A DNA stretch of 64,000 nucleotides from Alkalihalobacillus bogoriensis ATCC BAA-922 (GCF_000621445.1 NZ_JHYI01000006.1:186001-250000), one strand, 5' to 3'; numbered from the stretch's first letter, positions 33,940 through 43,542 are shown. Numbers and translations are program-made. The notes: a model not told the origin generated them from the sequence alone.

Positions 33940-36816
33940 ATGAAAGAATTTATTAAAAACGTTAATGAAAAGCTAAAGAACTGGGTTAACGTGTTACGAG
34001 AAAAGCACATACTTAGGGGAATTGGCGTCACATATCAGGTAACATGGAATTTATTGTTGATTTTTATCATTTTTGGTGTACTATCGATGTTTTTTGTCGG
34101 TGGTGTAGGCGCTGGGTATTTTGCCTCTCTTGTTAAAGATGAACCACTTCGTACGTATGAAGACATGAAAAAAGATATTTATAATTACGAAGAGGTCAGT
34201 GAAGTGTACTTTGCAAATGATGTTATCGTTGGCGAATTACCAACAGAATTAGAACGCCGTGAGATTTCGATTGAGGACGTCTCAGAGCATTTAATTCACG
34301 CGATTGTTGCGACTGAGGATGAATATTTTTATGAGCATGAAGGAATCGTTCCAAAAGCAATCATGCGTGCAACATTTCAAGAATTTGCAAATTCATCTGT
34401 TCAAACAGGGGGAAGTACTCTAACACAGCAGCTCGTCAAAAATCAAATCTTAACGAGTGAAGTATCGTTTGACCGGAAAGCAACAGAAATTTTGCTTGCG
34501 ATGCGGTTAGAACAATTTTTTGAAAAAGATGAAATATTAGAAGCTTACTTAAATGTCGTTCCTTTTGGACGAAATGCAAATGGAAGAAATATTGCTGGTG
34601 TTCAAGCTGCAGCTCAAGGGATATTTGGCATCGATGCAAAAGATTTAAATGTCCCGCAAGCCGCTTATATTGCCGGTCTTCCACAAAGTCCATTTGGCTA
34701 TACTCCTTTTACAAGTACAGGAGAAGTAAAAGACGATCTTGATGCGGGTATGAACCGCATGAAAACCGTTTTGCGCCGCATGCATGAAGGTGGCTATATT
34801 ACTGAGAACGAATATGAAACAGCGTTAAATTACGATATTCGTGCTAATCTAGCAAAACGAACTCCAACGATTTTAGACGAATACCCATTTATCCAAGAAG
34901 AAGCAGAAAAGCGTGCCCAAGATATTTTAATGGATATGATGATAGAAGAAGCTGGAATTGATTTAGATGAACTTGATCATGAGGAAAGATTAGAAGTTCA
35001 AAACAGGTATAGAGAAATTGCCAAACGTGATTTACGACGAAAAGGCTATCGTATTCATACTACGATAAATAAAGAAATATACGATTCGATGCAAGAAGCA
35101 ATTAAAGATGAGCGTTTCTTCGGTCCAAATAAAGACGGTGAACAAGAAGAAATCGGCTCTATGTTAATTGAAAATAATACGGGAAAGATTTTAGGGTTTG
35201 TTGGTGGACGTGACTTCGAAAAAAGTAGTTATAACCATGCCACACAAGCAAAACGGTCAAATGGTTCAACGATGAAACCAATTCTCGCGTATGGACCAGC
35301 AATGGATGTTGGTGCCGTTCAACCAGGTCATATTATTCCGGATGTTCCTACAAACTATAAATCTGATGGTAAACCCGTAAACAATGTCAATTTCCGTCAT
35401 CGTGGGTTAATTACTGTTCGAGAAGCTTTACAAACTTCACAGAATACAACGGCTATACGGAGCTTTTGGAGAACTCCTCACGACAAAGCGCGTGAATCCT
35501 TACTTAAAATGGGTTTCACACTAAATCCGGGTGAACCATATGAAGCAGCAAACCTAGGGGCAATGGAAAATAACCCAACTGTTGAAGTGAACACAAATGC
35601 TTATGCGACTTTTGCTAACGGTGGACAATACGTGAAATCGTATATGATTGAACGGATTGAAACAAAAGATGGTGAAGTTATTTTTGAACATGAATCAGAA
35701 GCTGTTGAAGTGTTTTCACCACAAACCGCCTATTTAATGATTGATATGATGCGTGATGTGTTACGTGGTGGTACGGCAAGTTATTTACCTGGACGATTGA
35801 AATTTAATGCAGACTGGGCTGGTAAAACAGGAACATCTAACTGGCATCATGATATTTGGTTTGTAGGCACAAATCCAAATGTAACATTAAGTGTTTGGAT
35901 TGGGTATGATACACCAAAACCTGTAGAAACTCGTCAAGTTGCAGGTTTATCTTACAGCCAACGAACACAACAAATGTGGGCAAATATTGCAAATGCTGCC
36001 TATGATGCAAGTCCAGAAACAATGGCACCTTCTGAGCGATTTGAGTCACCTGGTGGAATTGTCCGTGTTGAAATTTGCGGGATTTCTGGGATGCTACCAT
36101 CAAAACTATGTCGTGATGCAGGTCTTGTGAAGAGCGATTTATTTAACGCCAAATTCGTTCCGACAAAAGTCGATGACAGTTTACAAGAAGCTAAATACGT
36201 GTTGTTAAACAATGAACCATATCTTGCGTTAGACTCCACTCCGTCCGAATTTACGTATGATGGTGTCATGATTAAAGAAGATTATTTTAAAGACATTAAT
36301 ATTAAGGAATACATTCCTGAAAATTGGGATAATATCGTTCCTGATCGAAATGCCGAAGAAAACGGTAAAGTTCCAGGTGAAGTAGGCGGTGTTGCGATTC
36401 GCGGTGACACATTAACGTGGAGTGAACATGGCGAGCGTGATATTGTTGGTTATCGTATTTATCGTGCGGCAAACGGAACAGATAATTTCCAGCATGTTGC
36501 CAATGTAAAAGGAAGAAATACAACATCACATAAAGTCGGTGGTGGAAAATACGCATATTATGTCATTGCTGTTGATGTCGCCGGACAAGAATCAACGTCA
36601 ATGAACATCGTGACACAGGATGGTTGGTCTGCAGAACCTGATGAGCCAACCGAAGATGAAAAGCCGAAAAAGGATGACAAGAAAGATAAAGAAAAAGAAG
36701 ACAAACCAAAACCTGAGCCTAAGCCAAAGCCTGACCCGAAACCTGAGCCAAAACCTGAGCCGAATCCTGGTAACCCAGGCCGTGACGATGATGACGACGA
36801 TACTGAAGATTCATAA
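33940..36816 (+). CDS. Class A penicillin-binding protein with FN3 domain and proline-rich tail
   Basis: A 958-residue bifunctional peptidoglycan synthase. Membrane span about 36-60. The GT51 glycosyltransferase has catalytic Glu126 in ATEDEYFYEHEG, GGSTLTQQLVKN, RKATEILLA and DEILEAYLN. The transpeptidase has Ser443-x-x-Lys446 (GSTMKP), SQN at about 500-502 and KTG at 629-631. A fibronectin-III-like domain (about 815-895) precedes a Lys/Pro/Glu-rich, then Asp-rich tail (about 905-958). The ATG at 33940 is chosen for GGGAGG just upstream. It is PonA/PBP1-like, but in B. subtilis ponA lies elsewhere, so paralogue identity is uncertain. Confidence 0.95.
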   Translation: MKEFIKNVNEKLKNWVNVLREKHILRGIGVTYQVTWNLLLIFIIFGVLSMFFVGGVGAGYFASLVKDEPLRTYEDMKKDIYNYEEVSEVYFANDVIVGELPTELERREISIEDVSEHLIHAIVATEDEYFYEHEGIVPKAIMRATFQEFANSSVQTGGSTLTQQLVKNQILTSEVSFDRKATEILLAMRLEQFFEKDEILEAYLNVVPFGRNANGRNIAGVQAAAQGIFGIDAKDLNVPQAAYIAGLPQSPFGYTPFTSTGEVKDDLDAGMNRMKTVLRRMHEGGYITENEYETALNYDIRANLAKRTPTILDEYPFIQEEAEKRAQDILMDMMIEEAGIDLDELDHEERLEVQNRYREIAKRDLRRKGYRIHTTINKEIYDSMQEAIKDERFFGPNKDGEQEEIGSMLIENNTGKILGFVGGRDFEKSSYNHATQAKRSNGSTMKPILAYGPAMDVGAVQPGHIIPDVPTNYKSDGKPVNNVNFRHRGLITVREALQTSQNTTAIRSFWRTPHDKARESLLKMGFTLNPGEPYEAANLGAMENNPTVEVNTNAYATFANGGQYVKSYMIERIETKDGEVIFEHESEAVEVFSPQTAYLMIDMMRDVLRGGTASYLPGRLKFNADWAGKTGTSNWHHDIWFVGTNPNVTLSVWIGYDTPKPVETRQVAGLSYSQRTQQMWANIANAAYDASPETMAPSERFESPGGIVRVEICGISGMLPSKLCRDAGLVKSDLFNAKFVPTKVDDSLQEAKYVLLNNEPYLALDSTPSEFTYDGVMIKEDYFKDINIKEYIPENWDNIVPDRNAEENGKVPGEVGGVAIRGDTLTWSEHGERDIVGYRIYRAANGTDNFQHVANVKGRNTTSHKVGGGKYAYYVIAVDVAGQESTSMNIVTQDGWSAEPDEPTEDEKPKKDDKKDKEKEDKPKPEPKPKPDPKPEPKPEPNPGNPGRDDDDDDTEDS

Positions 36817-36829
36817 TGTAGGGTATTCT

Positions 36830-36858
36830 GAAGCTCCCCTGTTAGGGGAGCTTTTTTG
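36830..36858 (+). terminator. Terminator after the PBP gene
   Basis: AAGCTCCCC (36831-36839) and GGGGAGCTT (36845-36853) stem with a T-run. Confidence 0.93.
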
Positions 36859-37041
36859 TTCGGACATCCGTTCCGCCATTCGTTCTAAAAGTGGTTGTTT
36901 TTGAATTCTTCCGGACATCAGTTCCATTACATTGCGAAAGAGACACCAAAATCAACGTGTTTTTCAAAAATAACGGAACCAATGTCCATAAACACAGGAA
37001 ACAGGAGAAAAAGTAATATTAGCGGAACATTTGTCCGTAAC
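36859..37041. repeat. Family B palindromic repeat, copy 2 (four units)
   Basis: Units TCGGACATCCGTTCCGCC (from 36860), CCGGACATCAGTTCCATTA (36911), TAACGGAACCAATGTCCATA (36971) and AGCGGAACATTTGTCCGTAA (37021). Spacing is about 51, 60 and 50 bases, with the last two in opposite orientation to the first two. It lies between two gene 3' ends. Confidence 0.88.
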
Positions 37042-37089
37042 AACTTTCACTTCTACACTTGCCACATTCTTTAACTAAAGGCGGAGAAA

Positions 37090-37140
37090 ATAAGCAAACC
37101 AAATGCACGTTAATCCGTGCTATTGGTTTGCTTATTTTTT
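37090..37140. terminator. Strong stem-loop between convergent PBP and acsA genes
   Basis: TAAGCAAACCAAATGCACG pairs with CGTGCTATTGGTTTGCTTA, followed by TTTTTT on the plus strand and TTTTC on the minus strand. Confidence 0.8.
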
Positions 37141-37154
37141 AAGAAATCTTTTAA

Positions 37155-37207
37155 TAAAAAAAGAGTGGTCCATTCCACCGCACTTGGTGAAAGCCACTCT
37201 TTTTTAT
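37155..37207 (-). terminator. Terminator after acsA
   Basis: AAAAAAGAGTGG and CCACTCTTTTTT outer stem with an inner TTCCACC/GGTGAA hairpin, directly after the acsA stop. Confidence 0.85.
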
Positions 37208-37213
37208 TCAACC

Positions 37214-38929
37214 TTAATCTTCCATTGTTGATAAATCTCCTGTTGGTAAGTCAAGTTCCCATGCTTTTAAGACACGACGCATGATTTTTCCACTTCTTGT
37301 TTTCGGAAGTTTTTCACGGAATTCAATTTCTCTTGGTGCGGAATGAGCAGCTAAGCCTTTTTTCACAAACAATTGAATTTCTTCAATTAATTCTTCACTT
37401 GGTTCATGGCCTTCACGAAGCGCAATAAACGCTTTTATAATTTCACCACGAACTGGATCAGGCTTACCGATAACACCAGCTTCAGCGACAGCTGGATGTT
37501 CGATTAATTTACTTTCCACTTCAAATGGACCTACTCGTTCACCAGATGTCATAATTACATCATCGATACGACCTTGGAACCAAAAATATCCTTCTTCATC
37601 CATATAAGCCGAGTCACCAGACACATACCAACCATCTATTTCAAAATAACTATTGTACTTTTCTTCGTTATTCCAAATTGTTCGCATCATGGAAGGCCAG
37701 CCTTTTTTAATGGCCAGATTCCCCATCCGATTAGGTGGAAGCTCGTTTCCTTTATCGTCAATAATTGCTGCTTTCACTCCTGGTAACGGTTTTCCCATTG
37801 AGCCCGGTTTAATTTCCATACACGGATAATTACAAATTGTTTGAGCTCCTGTTTCCGTCATCCACCACGTATCATGGATTCGTAATGAGAACACTTTCAT
37901 TCCCCAACGGACAACCTCTGGATTTAACGGCTCACCAACGCTTAAAATATGACGGAGCGTTGATAAGTCATATTGTTTAATTAATTCATCTCCGGCACTC
38001 ATTAACATCCGGAACGCAGTAGGTGCACTATACCAAACTGTAATTTTATATTTTTCAATTGTCGAATACCAATCTTGAGGACTGAACCTTCCTCCACGCA
38101 CAACATTTGTGGCCCCAGCTAACCATGGACCAAAAATACCATATGATGTACCTGTTACCCAACCTGGATCAGCTGTGCACCAATATACATCACTTTCTTG
38201 GAGATCTAAAACCCATTTTGCGGTTTGATAATGTTGAATCATCGCATTATGAACATGTAAAACCCCTTTTGGTTTTCCAGTTGATCCTGACGTATAGTGG
38301 AGAATTAATCCATCTTCACGGTTCACCCAAGTAATAGTTAATTCAGGACTTGCTTGCTGAACCTGCTTTCCAAAATCAATATAAGTTTCATCTTCCGTTA
38401 CATCATCACCTAAAATTAATACTTTTTCAAGATTAGGCAAGTCATCCACAGGAACACGCTCTAATAATTGTGGTGTTGTGACAAGAACTTTCGCTTCACT
38501 ATCTTCTAACCGGTCTCTAACTGCACCTTCCATAAATGCTTCAAACAAAGGTCCGACAATCGCACCTAACTTGATGGCTCCTAAAATGGCAAAATACAAC
38601 TCCGGTGAGCGTGGCATAAAGATAAATACACGGTCCCCTTTGTTCACACCAACATTTTTGAGTACATTCCCAGCTCGGTTAGACATTTCTTTCATTTGAG
38701 TAAACGTATATTGTTCATCACGATTTGCATCACTATAATATAATGCAATTTTACTTTTACTTTCCGACTCAGCATGACGGTCGATCGCTTCATAAGCAAG
38801 GTTCACATTTCCTGTTTGCCCCCAAGAAAACTCTTTTTCAACCTCTGACCAATCAAACGATTTACATGCCTCTTCATAGCTTTTTAAATTATAATTCCCA
38901 TCTAACGGTGGAAGCGCTTGCAATTTCAT
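37214..38929 (-). CDS. acsA: Acetyl-CoA synthetase
   Basis: A 571-residue AMP-forming ligase converting acetate, ATP and CoA to acetyl-CoA, for growth on low acetate. ANL-family motifs are LHYTSGSTGKPKGVLH (about 211-226), DTWWMTETGA, YVSGDSAYMDEEGY, and the C-terminal PKTRSGKIMRR. The lysine of this last motif is the one acetylated by AcuA in B. subtilis and deacetylated by AcuC and a sirtuin. The acuABC operon is divergent directly upstream, forming a control locus. AGGAAG precedes the ATG. Confidence 0.97.
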   Translation of the reverse strand: MKLQALPPLDGNYNLKSYEEACKSFDWSEVEKEFSWGQTGNVNLAYEAIDRHAESESKSKIALYYSDANRDEQYTFTQMKEMSNRAGNVLKNVGVNKGDRVFIFMPRSPELYFAILGAIKLGAIVGPLFEAFMEGAVRDRLEDSEAKVLVTTPQLLERVPVDDLPNLEKVLILGDDVTEDETYIDFGKQVQQASPELTITWVNREDGLILHYTSGSTGKPKGVLHVHNAMIQHYQTAKWVLDLQESDVYWCTADPGWVTGTSYGIFGPWLAGATNVVRGGRFSPQDWYSTIEKYKITVWYSAPTAFRMLMSAGDELIKQYDLSTLRHILSVGEPLNPEVVRWGMKVFSLRIHDTWWMTETGAQTICNYPCMEIKPGSMGKPLPGVKAAIIDDKGNELPPNRMGNLAIKKGWPSMMRTIWNNEEKYNSYFEIDGWYVSGDSAYMDEEGYFWFQGRIDDVIMTSGERVGPFEVESKLIEHPAVAEAGVIGKPDPVRGEIIKAFIALREGHEPSEELIEEIQLFVKKGLAAHSAPREIEFREKLPKTRSGKIMRRVLKAWELDLPTGDLSTMED

Positions 38930-38969
38930 TACACATCTTCCTCTCTACTATGTATTCGTCTCGAATTAT

Positions 38970-38998
38970 ATTATAATATATTTGCAATTTTTCATCAA
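38970..38998 (-). promoter_or_regulatory. acsA promoter
   Basis: Minus strand TTGATG (38998-38993), 17 bases, TATAAT (38975-38970). Confidence 0.75.
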
Positions 38999-39178
38999 TT
39001 CTTAAAGTTTCCCTTTCAAAATGAAATTGATCCATTTAACTTAACGCATTTTAACTATTTTGTGTCATTTCCATTTTTAAACTATCTCTTTTATTGTTAC
39101 ACTGTATAATAAAAGTACGAAAACTTTTCATTCAAACAGCAGTGTTTCGCTCGTTTATTATAGAAGGTGGTTATGTTG

Positions 39179-39811
39179 GTGAACCATATTAAAACATATT
39201 TTAAAAGGGAAATACCTTTTGAGGATCGTTACCTAATCCTTGAAGGTCCAATTTCAAAAGAAGACTTGATTCAACTTGATTTTCATTCAGGTTTAGTTGC
39301 TTTTCGGCCGCCTGCCAAACAAAAAGACGCATTAATTGGCATTGCGGATCTCCCAGAAGGAAGAATAAATATTGCTCGGGACGGCAATACGATTATCGGT
39401 TATGTTACGTTTGTTTATCCAGATCCAATGGAACGTTGGTCAGAAGGACAAATGAAAAACTTAATTGAATTAGGCGCCATAGAAGTGGCACCTGAATATC
39501 GTGGAGTGAAAGTAGGAAAAAACTTACTTGAGCTTTCTGTCCTTGATGATGCAATGGAAGATTATATTATTATTACAACGGAATATTATTGGCATTGGGA
39601 TTTAAAAGGTAGTGGACTTTCCGTTTGGGAATACCGTAAAGTCATGGAAAAAATGATGAACGCTGGTGGACTCGAATGGTATGCTACAGATGACCCTGAA
39701 ATTTGCTCGCACCCTGCCAATTGTTTAATGGCGAGAATCGGAAAAAGAGTTGATCAAACCTCTATTCAACAATTCGACCAATTGCGATTTAAAAACCGCT
39801 TTATGTATTAA
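39179..39811 (+). CDS. acuA: AcuA, protein lysine acetyltransferase for AcsA
   Basis: A 210-residue GNAT acetyltransferase that inactivates acetyl-CoA synthetase by acetylating its active-site lysine. The acetyl-CoA binding part is around IELGAIEVAPEYRGVKVGKN (about 98-117). Family blocks YYWHWDLKGSG and EKMMNAGGLEW follow. GTG at 39179 is chosen: GAAGGTGG lies 8 bases upstream, and the product then has 210 residues and begins MNHIKTY, like B. subtilis AcuA. A TATAAT at 39105-39110 is the probable -10. First gene of acuABC. Confidence 0.95.
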   Translation: MNHIKTYFKREIPFEDRYLILEGPISKEDLIQLDFHSGLVAFRPPAKQKDALIGIADLPEGRINIARDGNTIIGYVTFVYPDPMERWSEGQMKNLIELGAIEVAPEYRGVKVGKNLLELSVLDDAMEDYIIITTEYYWHWDLKGSGLSVWEYRKVMEKMMNAGGLEWYATDDPEICSHPANCLMARIGKRVDQTSIQQFDQLRFKNRFMY

Positions 39812-39822
39812 GGAGGCCCATT

Positions 39823-40467
39823 ATGATTATTGAAGATATTATGATAAAAGATGTGCACACTCTACAAGAAACAGCTACGATTGAAGAGGCCATTCAAACG
39901 CTAGCTAAATTTAAAATTCGTCATGTTCCAATCATAAATGAGGAAAGAGAAGTTGTAGGAATTATTTCTGATCGTGATATCCGTGATGTAAGTCCTTCGA
40001 TTTTCCATTCGGATGAACATAAAGAAGATTTTCAGCTTCCTATCCGAGAAATAATGAAACGCAACGTCTTAACGGCGCATCCGCTAGACTTTGTAGAAGA
40101 AATATCCTCTGTATTTTTTCAAAATCAAATTGGTTGCCTCCCTATTGTTGAAGAAGATCGTTTAGTAGGGATTATAACAGAGTCGCTTGTCCTCCATACG
40201 ATTGTTAAATTAATGGGGGCACACCAGCCTAGCTCTCAAATTGAAGTTAAAGTTGAAAATATTACCGGTATGTTAGCTGAAATTGCAGCCATTTTCAAAC
40301 GAAAGAATGTGAACATTACAAGTGTATTAGTGTACCCTTCAAAAGATAAACGCTATAAAATTTTAGTTTTCCGAGTTCAAACAATGGATCCTCGTCCAAT
40401 CATTGCTGAAATTGAAAACGAAGGCTATCAAGTGTTATGGCCTAATTTTCCGGGAGCAACCTTATGA
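39823..40467 (+). CDS. acuB: AcuB, CBS-CBS-ACT protein
   Basis: A 214-residue protein with two CBS domains (about 5-60 and 75-130, e.g. KIRHVPIINEEREVVGIISD and FQNQIGCLPIVEEDRLVGI) and a C-terminal ACT domain (about 137-210, IEVKVENITGMLAEIAAIF). It is probably a ligand-sensing regulatory component of acetoin/acetate control, but its binding partner is not known. AAGGAGG precedes the ATG. It lies 11 bases after acuA, and its stop overlaps the acuC start by 4 bases. Confidence 0.95.
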   Translation: MIIEDIMIKDVHTLQETATIEEAIQTLAKFKIRHVPIINEEREVVGIISDRDIRDVSPSIFHSDEHKEDFQLPIREIMKRNVLTAHPLDFVEEISSVFFQNQIGCLPIVEEDRLVGIITESLVLHTIVKLMGAHQPSSQIEVKVENITGMLAEIAAIFKRKNVNITSVLVYPSKDKRYKILVFRVQTMDPRPIIAEIENEGYQVLWPNFPGATL

Positions 40468-41648
40468 AACTGGATTCAGCCTTTATTTACTCTAAAGAAC
40501 AATTAAAATACCAGTTTCATAAAGACCACCCCTTTAATCATTTACGCTTAACACTCACCTACGATTTGCTCGAAAAAATGAAAGCGATTACCGACTCTGA
40601 TATCGTTGCTCCGAGGATGGCAACAGATGAAGAAATTGCGCTTATTCATGATGAAGCTTTTATTGATGCCGTGAAATTAGCTGGTGAAGGGAAACTAAGC
40701 ATTGGGGTTGCTAATAATTATGGGTTAGGCACTGAAGATACACCGATGTTCGCTCATATGCATGAAGCCGCTGCGCTTCTAGTTGGCGGGACTTTAACCG
40801 CTGTAGATTTAGTGATGGAAAACAAAGCTAACCACGCTATTAATTTAGGTGGTGGCCTCCACCATGGCTTCCGTGGAAAGGCATCAGGCTTTTGTATTTA
40901 CAATGATAGTTCTATTGCCATTGAATATATGAGAAAGAATTATAATGCCCGCGTCTTGTATGTTGATACCGATGCACATCATGGCGATGGAGTACAGTGG
41001 GCTTTTTATGATGATAATGATATATGTACACTGTCGATTCATGAAACAGGTCGTTACTTATTCCCTGGTACAGGGCATGTTAATGAAAAAGGACATGGAC
41101 AAGGATATGGTTACTCGATTAATATCCCGCTAGATGCTTTTACTGAAGATGAATCTTTTCTAGAAGCTTATGAAACATCATTACGAGAAGTCGTTGAATT
41201 TTTCAAACCTGATGTTATTTTGACGCAAAATGGAGCAGATAGTCATCATTATGACCCACTAACACATTTATCTGCCTCCATAAACATTTATAAAGAAATT
41301 CCTCGTCTCGCACATCAACTTGCACATGAATATTGTAATGGTAAATGGATTGCTGTCGGAGGAGGCGGTTACGATATATGGAGAGTCGTGCCAAGAGCAT
41401 GGTCTTATATTTGGTTAGAAATGACAAATCAAATCGATTTAGCAACTGGTGACTTACCTGAGGAATGGATAAATATGTGGAAAGCTGAGGCGAGTCAACC
41501 ATTACTATCGACTTGGGCTGACCCTAACCCCCTATACCCTGCTATACCTCGAAAAGCAGAAATAACAGAAAAAAATAAAAAAACAGTGGCAAAGGCACTA
41601 TCCCATATTCGCTTGGAAATGGAACGAACATCAAAAAACAATAAATGA
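40464..41648 (+). CDS. acuC: AcuC, class II-type lysine deacetylase
   Basis: A 394-residue zinc deacetylase of the arginase/HDAC fold that reactivates acetylated AcsA. Active-site motifs are NLGGGLHHGFRGKASGFC (about 128-145) with the paired histidines and VDTDAHHGDGVQWAF (about 168-182) with Asp/His zinc ligands. Also visible are QNGADSHHYDPL with Asp and VGGGGYD. The start ATGA overlaps acuB, so acuABC are translationally coupled. The family B repeat copy 3 follows instead of an obvious simple terminator. Confidence 0.96.
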   Translation: MKLDSAFIYSKEQLKYQFHKDHPFNHLRLTLTYDLLEKMKAITDSDIVAPRMATDEEIALIHDEAFIDAVKLAGEGKLSIGVANNYGLGTEDTPMFAHMHEAAALLVGGTLTAVDLVMENKANHAINLGGGLHHGFRGKASGFCIYNDSSIAIEYMRKNYNARVLYVDTDAHHGDGVQWAFYDDNDICTLSIHETGRYLFPGTGHVNEKGHGQGYGYSINIPLDAFTEDESFLEAYETSLREVVEFFKPDVILTQNGADSHHYDPLTHLSASINIYKEIPRLAHQLAHEYCNGKWIAVGGGGYDIWRVVPRAWSYIWLEMTNQIDLATGDLPEEWINMWKAEASQPLLSTWADPNPLYPAIPRKAEITEKNKKTVAKALSHIRLEMERTSKNNK

Positions 41649-41704
41649 TTTAAGACTTTGATGAATACAAAAATGGTAGGTGTCGAGACCGACTCAGTTC
41701 GGCT

Positions 41705-41890
41705 AACGGACATTCGTTCCGCTATTTTAAGAAATTAACCCATTTACCGGTTGCTTACGGACACTCATTCCGTTACTTTCATAAAATTGAAGGTTTTTGT
41801 CACTAGATTCTTTAACTAACGGAACACATGTCCGAACCTAAAGATAAAAGCCACGTTTTATAATAAATAGCGGAACACATGTCCGTAACG
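41705..41890. repeat. Family B palindromic repeat, copy 3 (four units)
   Basis: Units ACGGACATTCGTTCCGCTA (41706), TACGGACACTCATTCCGTTA (41756), AACGGAACACATGTCCGAAC (41818) and AGCGGAACACATGTCCGTAA (41869). Spacing is about 51, 61 and 51 bases, orientation two plus two inverted. It lies between the convergent acuC and mtnN genes. Confidence 0.9.
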
Positions 41891-41897
41891 CTATCCC

Positions 41898-41926
41898 ATA
41901 AGAAAGCCACTAATATAGTGGTTTTC
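41898..41926 (-). terminator. Terminator after mtnN
   Basis: GAAAGCCACTA and TAGTGGTTTTC hairpin; the minus-strand T-run is short (TTTCTT). Confidence 0.6.
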
Positions 41927-41928
41927 AC

Positions 41929-42627
41929 TTATTCCGCTTTCTTAGACAATATATGTTTTATCATGTTATATGATTGCTCTGATGCTAGTATTGTGAATTC
42001 TTCAAAGCTCATTTGTGCTTCTCCGTTTGCTTTATCTGAAATCGAACGAATAATAATAAAGGGAACATCATTTACCGTTGCCACTTGAGCAACTGCCGCC
42101 CCTTCCATCTCTACACAAACAGCATTAAATTGCTGATAAATTTCGTTTACTTTTCTTTCGTCTGCTATGAACTGGTCTCCACTCGCAATCCGTCCTTGTA
42201 CCACTTTACGATTCATAATCTTTGACGCCTCACTTGCCAGAGCAATAAGATGCGAGGCTGCTTCAAAATCACTTGAACGATGAAACATCGGTATTTCGCC
42301 TTTTTTAAACCCTAGTGGACTTGCATCTATATCATGTTGAATTGCACTAGTGGAGATAACAATATCACCAATTTGTAAAGATGGATCCAGTGCCCCTGCG
42401 ACTCCTGTAAATAAAATTTCCTGAACAGAAAATTTATCAATTAAGAGTTGCGTTGTAATACTAGCGTTCACTTTTCCCACACCTGATTTACAAACAACCA
42501 CATGCTTCCCTAATAAACGACCTTCATAAAAAGTAATAAAGGCAAACACTTCTTCTTTCTCAATCGACATCTCTTCTTTTAAAAGTGCAATTTCTTCATC
42601 CATTGCGCCAATAATTCCAATCGTCAT
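41929..42627 (-). CDS. mtnN: 5'-methylthioadenosine/S-adenosylhomocysteine nucleosidase
   Basis: A 232-residue nucleosidase cleaving adenine from MTA and SAH, recycling methionine and removing SAH. It begins TIGIIGAMDEEIALL with the active-site Glu in MDEE, has FTGVAGALDPSLQIGD, and the nucleoside-binding VEMEGAAVAQVA (about 171-182) and RSISDKANG with catalytic Asp. Length is normal. AGGAGG precedes the ATG. It occupies the position where motS lies in B. subtilis and is separated from motP by a terminator. Confidence 0.96.
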   Translation of the reverse strand: MTIGIIGAMDEEIALLKEEMSIEKEEVFAFITFYEGRLLGKHVVVCKSGVGKVNASITTQLLIDKFSVQEILFTGVAGALDPSLQIGDIVISTSAIQHDIDASPLGFKKGEIPMFHRSSDFEAASHLIALASEASKIMNRKVVQGRIASGDQFIADERKVNEIYQQFNAVCVEMEGAAVAQVATVNDVPFIIIRSISDKANGEAQMSFEEFTILASEQSYNMIKHILSKKAE

Positions 42628-42648
42628 CGTTATCTTCCCTCCTAAATG

Positions 42649-42681
42649 GAAAACCCTAGAAGAGAATCTTCTAGAGTTTCA
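42649..42681 (-). terminator. Terminator after motP
   Basis: AAACCCTAGAAGA (42651-42663) and TCTTCTAGAGTTT (42667-42679) stem; TTTTCC follows on the minus strand. Confidence 0.8.
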
Positions 42682-42704
42682 TCCTATTTTCTATTACGAA
42701 GTGA

Positions 42705-43511
42705 TTAAGCTCCCGCGTTCATCGTTTCTTCAGCTTCTTCTGCTTTCTTTTTGCTTTGCGGGATAAACGCGCTTAATTTTTCTTCAAGGATTTTCGGGTT
42801 TTGTCCTGATTGAACACCGATAACACCCTCAACGACAATTTGCTTAATAAACACTTCTTGGTCAGTTTTATTTTCTAGTTTTGCTGCCATTGGTAAAAAT
42901 ACAAGATTCGCTAATACTGTTCCATATAATGTTGTTAATAACGCTATCGCCATACTAGGTCCTAGAGTAGAAGGGTCATTTAAGTTTTGTAGCATAATGA
43001 CAAGTCCGATTAATGTTCCAATCATTCCCCAAGCAGGAGCATATTCTCCCATTTTTAAAACGATTGCTCGTCCTTTTCGATGTCTTTCTTCCATAGCAAG
43101 AACTTCAGCCATCATAATGTCTTTAATTACATCAGGTTCAATTCCATCAACTGCTAACAATACTCCTTTTTTAATAAACGGGTCATCTACTTCTTCAACA
43201 CCAGCTTCAAGTGCAAGCAACCCTTCTCGACGAGCTCGTCCTGAAAGCTCGACAAATGTATTTATCAAATCACCAATATCTTGTGGATTTTGATTAAAAG
43301 CTTCTTTAAATACACGCGGAAGTGTTTTTACATCGGCCCATGAAAAGTTAATTAATGTCGCAGCAACGGTTCCACCAAATACAATAAGAATCGATGCTAC
43401 TTGGATAAAATAAATGACCCCTGAAATACCAGAGTTAGATAATACAGCTAACATTAATACAATAAAACCTAATACTATTCCTACTAAAGTCAGACTATCG
43501 AACTTTTTCAT
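42705..43511 (-). CDS. motP: Flagellar stator MotP (MotA family), MotS not adjacent
   Basis: A 268-residue MotA/MotP-type stator subunit with four membrane spans (two near 10-55, two near 145-200). The cytoplasmic loop has charged residues for rotor contact (SGRARREGLLALEAGVEEV), and the conserved prolines are in YAPAWGMIGT and LVFLPMAAK. In B. subtilis ccpA is followed by motP and motS, encoding the sodium-driven stator; synteny with ccpA gives the MotP call. Here no MotS (MotB-like, OmpA-domain) gene follows; a terminator and mtnN do. AGGGAGAG precedes the ATG. Confidence 0.93.
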   Translation of the reverse strand: MKKFDSLTLVGIVLGFIVLMLAVLSNSGISGVIYFIQVASILIVFGGTVAATLINFSWADVKTLPRVFKEAFNQNPQDIGDLINTFVELSGRARREGLLALEAGVEEVDDPFIKKGVLLAVDGIEPDVIKDIMMAEVLAMEERHRKGRAIVLKMGEYAPAWGMIGTLIGLVIMLQNLNDPSTLGPSMAIALLTTLYGTVLANLVFLPMAAKLENKTDQEVFIKQIVVEGVIGVQSGQNPKILEEKLSAFIPQSKKKAEEAEETMNAGA

Positions 43512-43542
43512 TTCTCTCTCCCTACCTTGTATTCGCTATACG

